In this document: in pieces, positions 1-5,996 of the stretch | How the letters are laid out: every line of letters starts with the position of its first letter | How positions within the stretch are numbered: position 1 is the stretch's first letter | Source of the DNA: Bryobacterales bacterium | Lineage (GTDB): Bacteria > Acidobacteriota > Terriglobia > Bryobacterales > Bryobacteraceae | DNA: 13,113 bases | Assembly (NCBI GenBank): GCA_025353235.1 | Contig: JANXQZ010000990.1 | Span: 1 to 13,113 of the forward strand | Direction: 5' to 3' | Made by a program: the position numbers and the translations under genes | The notes under the pieces: model-generated | The model's input: the letters and a program-made list of their open reading frames with translations, nothing else | The model's database searches: none | What the model was told of the DNA's origin: nothing

Positions 1-92
1 CTTCCTTTGCCAATACTTGGTTCATAGTCGAAGCGAACACCGCGCCCCTTGGCAAGCCGCTGGAGCTTGCGCACGAACTCGCTGCCTCTCAC
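1..92 (-). CDS. HicA-like toxin, N-terminal fragment cut by window edge
   Basis: The minus strand from a GTG at 92-90 reads 30 codons without a stop to the window edge. The peptide begins MRGSEFVRKLQRLAKGRGV and continues to a Gly-Lys-Gly at residues 28-30, with the next, incomplete codon starting AG (Ser or Arg). This matches the start of the HicA mRNA-interferase variants of form M-x-S-x-E/D-F-V/I-R-x-L-x-R-L, basic helix, RGV, then GKGSHG. The catalytic His normally follows that last motif and would lie outside the window. HicA is a small ribosome-associated mRNA cleaver neutralised by HicB. No HicB is visible on this side; if present it should lie beyond position 1. The GTG overlaps the TGA of another minus-strand frame (GTGA), but that frame has no good start and runs into trpEG, so I do not call it. 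The identification rests on 30 residues only. Confidence 0.55.
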   Translation of the reverse strand, partial: MRGSEFVRKLQRLAKGRGVRFDYEPSIGKG

Positions 93-101
93 AAATTCAG
101 T

Positions 102-121
102 GTCGCACAAATCTGTGCGAC
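102..121. promoter_or_regulatory. Perfect 8+8 bp inverted repeat between divergent genes
   Basis: Arm GTCGCACA (102-109) and arm TGTGCGAC (114-121) are perfect reverse complements around the 4-base spacer AATC. The element lies 10 bp upstream of the HicA-like GTG (92-90) and 43 bp upstream of the trpEG ATG (165), in a 72-bp divergent spacer. It could be a dimeric regulator operator serving one or both genes, or a hairpin in a 5' leader. No T-run follows it in either direction, so it does not look like an intrinsic terminator. Its function is inferred from position and symmetry only. Confidence 0.45.
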
Positions 122-131
122 TTGTTCTGCC

Positions 132-159
132 TTGCGGTCTAGCCTCGGCTTGATATCCT
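132..159 (+). promoter_or_regulatory. Weak candidate promoter for trpEG, possibly leaderless
   Basis: TTGCGG (132-137) and TATCCT (154-159) are separated by 16 bp and resemble a weak sigma-70 -35/-10 pair. The -10 ends only 5 bp before the trpEG ATG at 165, so a transcript would start at or next to the ATG. This would explain why the AGGA at 161-164 touches the ATG and cannot act as a normal Shine-Dalgarno. A promoter further upstream is equally possible. Confidence 0.25.
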
Positions 160-164
160 GAGGA

Positions 165-2315
165 ATGCCGCAGTTGACGTATACAACCCCCGGCGGAATC
201 GCTGTCACTCGTTCCAGTTCGAGACTTCCGTACAAGCACGGCCTAAAGCCGCTCCTTCGCCAGCTCGACTCCTATCGCGGCATTTATCTTTCGTCAGGCT
301 ACGAGTACCCGGAGCGCTACTCGCGCTGGGACATTGCGGCTATTTGTCCTCCCATCGAGATCATATCGCTCGGGCGTGAAGTAAGCTTTCGCGCCCTCAA
401 TCGCCGAGGGGAGATCATTATCCGCATCCTTCAGCCGCTGCTCGAACACCATCCCCATTGGGAGAGCTCTCGCATGAACGGAACTGCCATGGAGGGCCGC
501 CTCAAGCCTCTTCCAGCAATCTTTCCCGAAGAGGACCGCAGCAAGCAGCCTTCCGTGTTTTCGCTCCTTCGCACATTGCTGAATGAGTTCCGGACACACG
601 AGGATTCCCGGCTGGCACTGGTCGGGGCATTCGGCTACGACCTGCTATTCCAATTCGACCCGGTGGATCTCAAACTCCCGCGCAACGGAACCAAGGACCT
701 GCACCTGTTCCTCTGCGATCACATTTACTACATGGATCGCAAGAAGGAAACCATTGATCGCTTCCAGTACGATTTTGCGCGGGGCGATCTCTCCACAGCC
801 GGCCTTCTCCATGACGGAGAGCCGATCGCACCTCCCCTCCCTCGCGAGCCAAGCGAGATTGTTTCCGATCACACTGCCGACGAATACTCCAAAAAAGTCG
901 AGGTGGTGCGCGAGGGCATGCGGCAGGGGAACTACTACGAAGTCATCTTGCGCCAGACCTTCGAGGCCAATTACTCGGACAGCCCCTCGGCCCTGTTTGA
1001 GCGTATTCAGAAAGCCAGTCCGAGTCCTTATGAATTCTTCTTGCAGTTTGGTGAGGAGCAGCTGATCGGGGCTTCGCCGGAAATGTTCGTTCGTGTGGAA
1101 GGGCCTCGCGTTGAAACGTGCCCCATCTCCGGCACCGCGCGCCGCACAGGCGATCCGCTCCGCGATGCCGAGAGCATTCGCGAACTGTTGAATTCCGAGA
1201 AGGACGAGTCGGAGCTGACCATGTGTACCGACGTGGATCGCAACGACAAGTCGCGCGTGTGCGTGCCTGGATCGGTGAAGGTGATTGGACGCCGGTTGAT
1301 CGAATCGTACGCCGGATTATTTCACACCGTGGATCATGTCGAGGGTATGCTGGAACCTCGCTTCGATTCGCTGGATGCGTTCCTGACCCACATGTGGGCG
1401 GTCACCGTGATCGGAGCGCCGAAGAAGGCCGCCGCTCAGGCAATCGAGAATTTGGAGAAGGAGGCGCGCGCTTGGTACGGCGGCGCCATCGGTATGATCT
1501 CGCTTAATGGCGATATCAACACAGGCATTCTGATTCGAACCGTGCATCTGAAGGACGGCATCGCGCGTTATAACGCTGGCGCCACTTTGCTGTATGATTC
1601 GGTACCGGAGTTGGAACACGAGGAGTGCCGCACCAAAGCTACCGGCTTTTTCCGCGCGCTGCACCCGCCACAAACAAAGCCCTCGACGGAAGTTCAGCGG
1701 AACCAGCCCGGATCCGGCGTGAAGCTGCTGCTCATCGACAACGACGATTGTTTCATTCACACCTTGGCCAACTACGCGCGCCAGACCGGTGCCGAAGTGA
1801 TCACGTACCGGCACGGGTTTCCGCATGAATTGATTCGCCAGATCGCCCCTACAGTGATTTTGGTATCGCCTGGTCCCGGACGCCCCGCTGATTTCCGGGT
1901 GCCAGATCTAGTGAAATTTGCAGCCCATGCAGGCATTCCCCTATTCGGAGTCTGCCTCGGGTTGCAAGGCGTGGTGGAAGCCTTCGGCGGCGAGCTAGGC
2001 GTGCTCGACTATCCCATGCACGGGAAATCTTCGCTCGTCACCCACCAAAACACGGGCGTATTTCGAGGGCTGCCCGACCCTTTAAAAGTTGGACGCTATC
2101 ATTCACTCTTCGCAGTTCGAGCTTCCTTGCCAGCTTGTCTGGAAGTGACCGCAGAGACGGAAGACGGCGTCATCATGGGAGTCCGCCATCGCGACTTGCC
2201 GATTGAGGCCGTGCAGTTCCATCCCGAGTCGATTCTCTCGCTCGACGCTGATTCAGGTTTGCGGCTTATCGAGAATGTAGTGAAGGCTCGCGCCGCCGCG
2301 TATGCACCCGCTTAA
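165..2315 (+). CDS. trpE(G): Bifunctional anthranilate synthase, TrpE-TrpG fusion
   Basis: This cytoplasmic enzyme makes anthranilate from chorismate and glutamine, the first committed step of tryptophan synthesis. Residues 1 to about 510 are the TrpE (component I) part. It includes the chorismate-binding block with GASPEMFVR, PISGT (residues 320-324), the DVDRNDKSRVC segment, VIGAPKKAA, and the C-terminal signature around AGATLLYDSVPELEHEE. Residues from about 519 to 710 are a class I glutamine amidotransferase (TrpG). Its nucleophile is Cys597 in GVCLGLQ, with His686 and Glu688 in HPES. The N-terminal SSGYEYPERYSRWD resembles the rhizobial-type fused enzymes (the small alpha-proteobacterial/cyanobacterial clade), and 716 residues fits their length of roughly 730. 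No other trp gene is in the window. The last 14 bases overlap the next frame. PhzE-like (ADIC synthase) enzymes are also fused, but the close match to the rhizobial-type fusion makes anthranilate synthase the better call. Confidence 0.93.
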   Translation: MPQLTYTTPGGIAVTRSSSRLPYKHGLKPLLRQLDSYRGIYLSSGYEYPERYSRWDIAAICPPIEIISLGREVSFRALNRRGEIIIRILQPLLEHHPHWESSRMNGTAMEGRLKPLPAIFPEEDRSKQPSVFSLLRTLLNEFRTHEDSRLALVGAFGYDLLFQFDPVDLKLPRNGTKDLHLFLCDHIYYMDRKKETIDRFQYDFARGDLSTAGLLHDGEPIAPPLPREPSEIVSDHTADEYSKKVEVVREGMRQGNYYEVILRQTFEANYSDSPSALFERIQKASPSPYEFFLQFGEEQLIGASPEMFVRVEGPRVETCPISGTARRTGDPLRDAESIRELLNSEKDESELTMCTDVDRNDKSRVCVPGSVKVIGRRLIESYAGLFHTVDHVEGMLEPRFDSLDAFLTHMWAVTVIGAPKKAAAQAIENLEKEARAWYGGAIGMISLNGDINTGILIRTVHLKDGIARYNAGATLLYDSVPELEHEECRTKATGFFRALHPPQTKPSTEVQRNQPGSGVKLLLIDNDDCFIHTLANYARQTGAEVITYRHGFPHELIRQIAPTVILVSPGPGRPADFRVPDLVKFAAHAGIPLFGVCLGLQGVVEAFGGELGVLDYPMHGKSSLVTHQNTGVFRGLPDPLKVGRYHSLFAVRASLPACLEVTAETEDGVIMGVRHRDLPIEAVQFHPESILSLDADSGLRLIENVVKARAAAYAPA

Positions 2316-2652
2316 GCGCGCGGGTTTTCTAGCGCCGCCGCTGGTGAGCTACGCGTTTATTATCAACTTTTGCAGTTTGGTATATCAATGCGGCTGCACG
2401 TCGTGGTGGGCTGGGGCGGCTGCTCACTGCAACATTCACAATGCTAGCGGCAGGCATTGTCCCTGGTGCATCCACGGAGCGCTTGTTTTCAATTGTGTGT
2501 TAGCCTTAATACTGATCCCACAATTTGTTCTGGCGTTCTGGCCCTCTCGGCTGCATTGGCGAGGTCGGTTATTCGCCGCCTTTGCCGCCTTCCCCGTTGT
2601 AGGCTTTCTTGCGGCGGTTGCCCTGGGGCTGATTGACGGGTATTGGAGCTAG
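2302..2652 (+). CDS. Cys/His-rich small membrane protein, unknown function
   Basis: The predicted product has 116 residues and three hydrophobic stretches: about residues 13-29, 59-80 and 90-111. The loop between the first and second is rich in possible metal or heme ligands: C30-x-C32, H42-C43, H46, H52-C53-x-x-C56 and H58, plus Trp35, Trp36 and Trp55. I do not recognise the family. The start overlaps the trpEG end by 14 bases and has no clear Shine-Dalgarno, so it may be translationally coupled. A GTG at 2344 (codon 15) is an alternative start that would remove the overlap but would leave the first hydrophobic stretch right at the N-terminus. The stop is three bases before the ATG of the next small frame. 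The ligand-rich loop between membrane segments argues that this is a real gene. A metal-, heme- or redox-related role is only an inference from the residues. Confidence 0.6.
   Translation: MHPLKRAGFLAPPLVSYAFIINFCSLVYQCGCTSWWAGAAAHCNIHNASGRHCPWCIHGALVFNCVLALILIPQFVLAFWPSRLHWRGRLFAAFAAFPVVGFLAAVALGLIDGYWS
2306..2328 (+). terminator. Terminator-like hairpin over the trpEG stop codon
   Basis: ACCCGC (2306-2311) pairs with GCGGGT (2320-2325) around an 8-base loop, and a run of four T (2325-2328) follows. The trpEG stop TAA (2313-2315) lies in the loop. A nested perfect palindrome, CGCTTAAGCG (2309-2318), offers an alternative fold. The stem is short, so this is at best a partial intrinsic terminator, inside the start of the overlapping 116-codon frame. 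It could reduce read-through from trpEG to the downstream genes. Confidence 0.3.
2645..2648 (+). promoter_or_regulatory. Shine-Dalgarno GGAG for the 38-codon frame
   Basis: GGAG at 2645-2648 lies 7 bases before the ATG at 2656, an ideal distance, and supports translation of the small frame that follows. It sits inside the last codons of the upstream 116-codon gene. Confidence 0.5.
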
Positions 2653-2655
2653 TTC

Positions 2656-2772
2656 ATGCAATTCGATTTATCGGATATCTATTTCATCGCCGTAATTCTC
2701 TCCATCGCAATCATGATTATCAACAACAACGGCGGAGGCGGACATCGCACGCCCATCCGAGTCCGTTCGTAG
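2656..2772 (+). CDS. 38-residue single-span membrane microprotein
   Basis: This short frame runs from ATG (2656) to TAG (2770-2772). The peptide has a short acidic head (MQFDLSD), a strongly hydrophobic segment at about residues 9-23 (IYFIAVILSIAIMII), an Asn-Gly linker (NNNGGGG) and a basic tail (HRTPIRVRS). This is a plausible single membrane span with a positively charged C-terminus on the cytoplasmic side. A GGAG Shine-Dalgarno 7 bases upstream and a start three bases after the previous stop support expression in the same operon. Its 3' end overlaps the reading frame of hpnE (in the +1 frame relative to it), so the two may be coupled. I do not recognise a family. Possible roles are a small partner of the neighbouring membrane protein or a leader frame controlling hpnE translation; neither is shown. 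Confidence 0.5.
   Translation: MQFDLSDIYFIAVILSIAIMIINNNGGGGHRTPIRVRS
2734..2746 (+). promoter_or_regulatory. Strong Shine-Dalgarno before a possible ATC start of hpnE
   Basis: GGAGG (2734-2738) lies 5 bases before the in-frame ATC at 2744-2746. Initiation there would give an N-terminus MARPSESVRSSPTVIVIGGG, which places the FAD-binding motif at the usual distance from the start. ATC is a very rare start codon, so this is a candidate only. It is the best-placed start signal I can find in the hpnE frame. Confidence 0.3.
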
Positions 2773-4114
2773 CAGCCCGACTGTTATCGTCATTGGCGGA
2801 GGCCTGGCCGGCTTGGCGACCGCTGCCGCGCTGGGCAGCGTGGGCTTCCGGGTGGATGTTTACGAGTCGCGCGGATTTCTCGGCGGCCGCGCGACCTCCT
2901 ATCCGCTGAACTCCGGCGACGAAAGCAGCGAGACTATCGACAATTGTCAGCACATCCTGCTGCGCTGCTGCGTTAATCTGCTGGATTTCTATCGCAGGTT
3001 GGACGTCGCTGATCGGATACATTTTTACCGAGAGTTCTTTTTCATCGAGCCGGGCGGGCGCACCTCGATCCTTCGCGCTGGCCGCCTACCCAAGCCGTTT
3101 CACTTTACGGAAAGCTTCCTATCGCTAGCTTTCTTAAATTTAAAGGACAAGCTCGCGATCGGGCGCGGGTTGTTGGCCATCCAACGCGAACGCACGACTA
3201 GGACCGACCTGGATCGCATCAGCATGCTCGACTGGCTGCGCGAGAAAAAGCAAACGCAGCGCGCCATCGATTGCTTCTGGAATCAAGTGCTAGTCAGCGC
3301 GATCAGCGAGGATCTGGATCGGATGGCGGCGGCTCATGGGTTCCAAGTGTTCTGGTTGGGATTCTTAGCGAAGTCAAACTCCTACGAGATGGGGGTTCCC
3401 GCCGTCCCGCTGGCAGAGCTTTACGGGTCCGATCAGTGGAAGCGAATTGGCAACGTCGAGATCCATCTGCGAACTCCGGTTGAGCGTCTCGTGATTGAAA
3501 GCGGAGTGGTGGCAGGCGTTCGCACTCAAGGAGAGCTCCGCACGGCCGATTACTATGTGCCCGCATTGCCGTTTGAGCGCATGCCCGCGCTGGTACCAGA
3601 GTTGGAATTGAATCTTGCTGAGTTTACTCATTCGCCGATCACCGGCATTCATCTCTGGTTCGATCGCTCCGTAACACAGCTTGCCCATGCAACCTTGCTC
3701 GACCGAACAGTGCAATGGATGTACAACAAGGATCGCGGACATTACCTGCAACTAGTGGTAAGCGCGTCGCGCAGCTTGACAGACATGCCGCGCAGGGACG
3801 TAATCGACTTGGCGGTGAAGGAGTTGGGCGAGTTTTTTCCCGCAGTCCGGCAGGCCAAGCTGGAGAAGGCTCATGTGGTGAAGGAGATTCGCGCAGTTTT
3901 CTCGGCCAAGCCCGGGCTGGAGGCTCTTCGCCCCGGCACTGAGACACGCTTTCCAAATCTTTTCTTGGCAGGCGATTGGACCCGCTCCGGATGGCCGGCC
4001 ACGATGGAGGGCGCAGTTCGAAGCGGGTACATCGCCGCCGAAGCTGTGACAAGGGCGGCGGGCGAACGTCGCACCTTTCTGGTTCCAGATGCGGATGTGT
4101 ATAGTAGAAGCTGA
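2744..4114 (+). CDS. hpnE: Hydroxysqualene dehydroxylase HpnE (start uncertain)
   Basis: This is an FAD-dependent amine-oxidase/phytoene-desaturase-type enzyme. HpnE reduces hydroxysqualene to squalene, the last step of the HpnC-HpnD-HpnE route that feeds hopanoid synthesis, probably at the membrane face. The frame contains the dinucleotide-binding motif VIVIGGGLAGL (2786-2815), followed by a typical YESRGFLGGRATSY segment. The C-terminal FAD motif FLAGDWTRSGWPATMEGAV (about 3961-4017) is diagnostic of HpnE. From ATC 2744 the protein has 456 residues, normal for the family. The oddity is the start: the frame is open from the TGA at 2714 but contains no ATG, GTG or TTG before TTG 2813, and that TTG lies after the Rossmann glycines. 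Starting there would give 433 residues and destroy the FAD site. hpnC and hpnD are not in the window; the gene instead ends the trpEG run. The function call is firm, the 5' end is not. Confidence 0.88.
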   Translation: MARPSESVRSSPTVIVIGGGLAGLATAAALGSVGFRVDVYESRGFLGGRATSYPLNSGDESSETIDNCQHILLRCCVNLLDFYRRLDVADRIHFYREFFFIEPGGRTSILRAGRLPKPFHFTESFLSLAFLNLKDKLAIGRGLLAIQRERTTRTDLDRISMLDWLREKKQTQRAIDCFWNQVLVSAISEDLDRMAAAHGFQVFWLGFLAKSNSYEMGVPAVPLAELYGSDQWKRIGNVEIHLRTPVERLVIESGVVAGVRTQGELRTADYYVPALPFERMPALVPELELNLAEFTHSPITGIHLWFDRSVTQLAHATLLDRTVQWMYNKDRGHYLQLVVSASRSLTDMPRRDVIDLAVKELGEFFPAVRQAKLEKAHVVKEIRAVFSAKPGLEALRPGTETRFPNLFLAGDWTRSGWPATMEGAVRSGYIAAEAVTRAAGERRTFLVPDADVYSRS

Positions 4115-4607
4115 CAGTGAAAAGGTTAAGGGATGTGCCGCCTTCGTCAAAGCTCTTGACGCTCCGCCCAAGGTTCCGCCAGGACTAAAGTCTCTGTTCT
4201 CACGCGGCTCCGTAGCCGAAAGCCGTTGATGCCAATTAGGGCCGATTTCGTGATCTAGGCGCCATGCCGAAGATGAGGCGGAACACTCCCTATATCGCCC
4301 TTCGCCGAAATAAATGGTTGGTCTCTCGCGCCTTGATCGCAGGGAGCTTAAATCGCTTACAAACTCTGGAGGTGCTGGGACGCCCTTGAGCTTGTCCACC
4401 AAAGCAGAGGGCCTATCCCTGCGTTGCGAGGTAAGCGCCTTTGTGAATTTTAAATGCTCGCAAGCGCGAGAGATCCGGGAATCCTTGCCCGCAAGCTTAA
4501 CCCAGGCGAAACGATTTCAGGCGGCTGAAGATCCCATTGATCACATCATCCACGCTTGATTAGCGTTTTGGGTTGCCCTAGTTGCTGGCGCCGCGCTGGG
4601 TTGCGGT
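4115..4607. other. Intergenic region without a supportable gene
   Basis: About 490 bases separate hpnE from the MBOAT operon. An 81-codon plus frame (4314-4559) is open, but it has no recognisable domain, no convincing Shine-Dalgarno and low-complexity Ser/Ala/Leu content. On the minus strand a long open frame continues antisense into hpnE and looks like a shadow of it. Short inverted repeats are present: CGGCT/AGCCG (4205-4209/4214-4218) and CTCGC/GCGAG (4457-4461/4466-4470). The stretch may hold decayed coding sequence or an untranslated RNA, but nothing in it lets me name one. Confidence 0.4.
4145..4161. repeat. Small inverted repeat downstream of hpnE
   Basis: CGTCAA (4145-4150) and TTGACG (4156-4161) are perfect reverse complements around AGCTC. 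The hairpin lies 30 bp after the hpnE stop. No T-run follows, so an intrinsic terminator is doubtful. It may still mark the transcript end. Confidence 0.2.
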
Positions 4608-4613
4608 TATACT
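4608..4613 (+). promoter_or_regulatory. Candidate -10 element of the MBOAT operon
   Basis: TATACT at 4608-4613 is a near-consensus -10 hexamer. It ends 12 bp before the ATG at 4626, so transcription would begin around 4620 and leave only about five leader bases. No Shine-Dalgarno is visible before that ATG, which fits near-leaderless translation. The -35 is poor: TTGCTG at 4582-4587 is 20 bp away. A promoter further upstream in the preceding spacer is not excluded. Confidence 0.35.
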
Positions 4614-4625
4614 GAAGCTTCCTCG

Positions 4626-5990
4626 ATGTTGCTGTCCACCCCGCCTTACTTTGTCTTCCTCGCTTCCGTTTTTCTGGTGTTCTGGCTGGTTGGGCGATAT
4701 CGAACCGCCGGACTGGCAGCGCTCCTCTTCGCCAACTACTTTTTCTACGCCAAGTGGGATCTCGCCTACTTGGCGCTCATCCCGCTAGCCTCCACTTGCG
4801 ATTTTTTGATTGGGCAGGCAATTGACAAATCCGAGCGCAAGGGATTGCGGCGCACGCTCGTCACCCTGAGCGTGGCGATCAATGTGGCCTTGCTCGCGTC
4901 CTTGAAATACATGCCGTTTCTGGCCCATAAACAGTGGACCCTGCCTCTCGGCGTGTCGTTCTACGCTTTCCAGTCCATGACCTATACCATCGACATCTAT
5001 CGCCGCGATGGCTCGGCCACTTCTAACTACTTGGCGTATCTCTGCTCGGCAAGTTTCTTTCCAACGACCCTGGCTGGTCCGATCACGCGCCTCGGCAAAT
5101 TGATTCCGCAGATCGAGAAGCGCCGCTTGCTGGATCCCGCAGATGGCGGGAGAGCGTTCTTCCTCATCGGCCTGGGTCTCATGAAAAAGCTCCTAATCGC
5201 CGATTACCTTGCTGAGAATCTAATCAACCGCGTGTTCGACTTGCCTAAACTTTATTCGGGAACCGAAGCTCTGCTGGCCGTCTACGGGTATGCCTTCCAG
5301 CTCTACTGCGATTTTTCCGGCTATACGGATATTGCGATTGGCTCGGCGCTCCTGCTGGGCGTGCGCCTGCCAGCCAATTTCAATGCCCCTTACAGCGCCG
5401 AAAACCTCGCCGACTTCTGGCGGCGCTGGCACATTACGCTTTCAAACTGGCTACGCGATTATCTTTATTTTTCGCTGCCTGGGCTCAGGTCCAGATGGAA
5501 GGTATTCGCGTATTTCAACTTGGTTGTCACGATGACGATCGGCGGTCTGTGGCATGGCGCGAGTTGGAATTTTGTGATCTGGGGATTGCTGCACGGGATT
5601 GGGCTGGCCGTGATTCGCTGGCTGGCTCGGGGAAACAGTCAACCCTCGAACCAACCCGTGTTTCGCGTGGTGCGCACGCTGGTTACCTTCCATTTCGTCG
5701 CGTTTGCATGGATCTTTTTCCGCGCGGCGAACCTCGCGACGGCCCGCGATATCTTAAGCCAACTAGCATCCATGAGCGTGTCGTTCGCTAATGTTTCAGC
5801 CGGTTTCGTCATTGTGCTGGCGATCGCCGCGATTTCGCATTTTGTGCCCAAACACTGGTATGACGGCACCCAAGACCTCTTCGTTCGCAGTCCTTCCTAC
5901 GTGCAGGCGGGCGCATTGGCACTGCTCGTCGTTGCAATTCAGTACGTGGCCACCACTGGCGCTGCCCCCTTCATATACACCCGGTTTTAG
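4626..5990 (+). CDS. MBOAT-family membrane O-acyltransferase (DltB/AlgI/PatA-like)
   Basis: This polytopic inner-membrane protein of 454 residues is close to the AlgI/DltB/PatA family, which moves acyl groups across the membrane to extracytoplasmic glycans. Family landmarks in order are the N-terminal segment LLSTPPYFVFL, then SFYAFQSMTYTIDIYRR, TLAGPITR, YCDFSGYTDIAIGSALLLG, the amphipathic ENLADFWRRWHITLSNWLRD and, at the active site, LWHGASWNFVIWGLLHG. His310 in that block is the conserved residue, and His323 follows in LLHG. The ATG fits the usual family N-terminus. The next gene begins 6 bases after the stop, opening a five-gene run of SGNH, SGNH, carrier protein and KAS III. With a DltC-like carrier protein in the same operon, a DltB-like role taking acyl groups from a carrier protein is the most likely. 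The substrate and acceptor cannot be read from the sequence. Confidence 0.9.
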   Translation: MLLSTPPYFVFLASVFLVFWLVGRYRTAGLAALLFANYFFYAKWDLAYLALIPLASTCDFLIGQAIDKSERKGLRRTLVTLSVAINVALLASLKYMPFLAHKQWTLPLGVSFYAFQSMTYTIDIYRRDGSATSNYLAYLCSASFFPTTLAGPITRLGKLIPQIEKRRLLDPADGGRAFFLIGLGLMKKLLIADYLAENLINRVFDLPKLYSGTEALLAVYGYAFQLYCDFSGYTDIAIGSALLLGVRLPANFNAPYSAENLADFWRRWHITLSNWLRDYLYFSLPGLRSRWKVFAYFNLVVTMTIGGLWHGASWNFVIWGLLHGIGLAVIRWLARGNSQPSNQPVFRVVRTLVTFHFVAFAWIFFRAANLATARDILSQLASMSVSFANVSAGFVIVLAIAAISHFVPKHWYDGTQDLFVRSPSYVQAGALALLVVAIQYVATTGAAPFIYTRF

Positions 5991-5996
5991 AGAACG

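Noticed and set aside
1..164. Possible tryptophan attenuator or leader peptide upstream of trpEG
   Set aside because: There is no short frame with consecutive Trp codons and no competing hairpin with a T-run. Only the single palindrome at 102-121 is present.
89..165. Minus-strand frame ending in TGA that overlaps the HicA-like GTG, considered as a HicB remnant
   Set aside because: It has no ATG/GTG/TTG start, extends into the trpEG coding sequence and shows no HicB features.
3752..4402. 216-codon minus-strand frame overlapping the hpnE end and the spacer
   Set aside because: Half of it is antisense to hpnE, which is a certain gene. The remainder shows no domain and no start signal.
4314..4559. 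81-codon plus-strand frame in the spacer before the MBOAT gene
   Set aside because: It has no recognisable domain, no Shine-Dalgarno and unremarkable composition. Frames of this length are expected by chance in GC-rich DNA.
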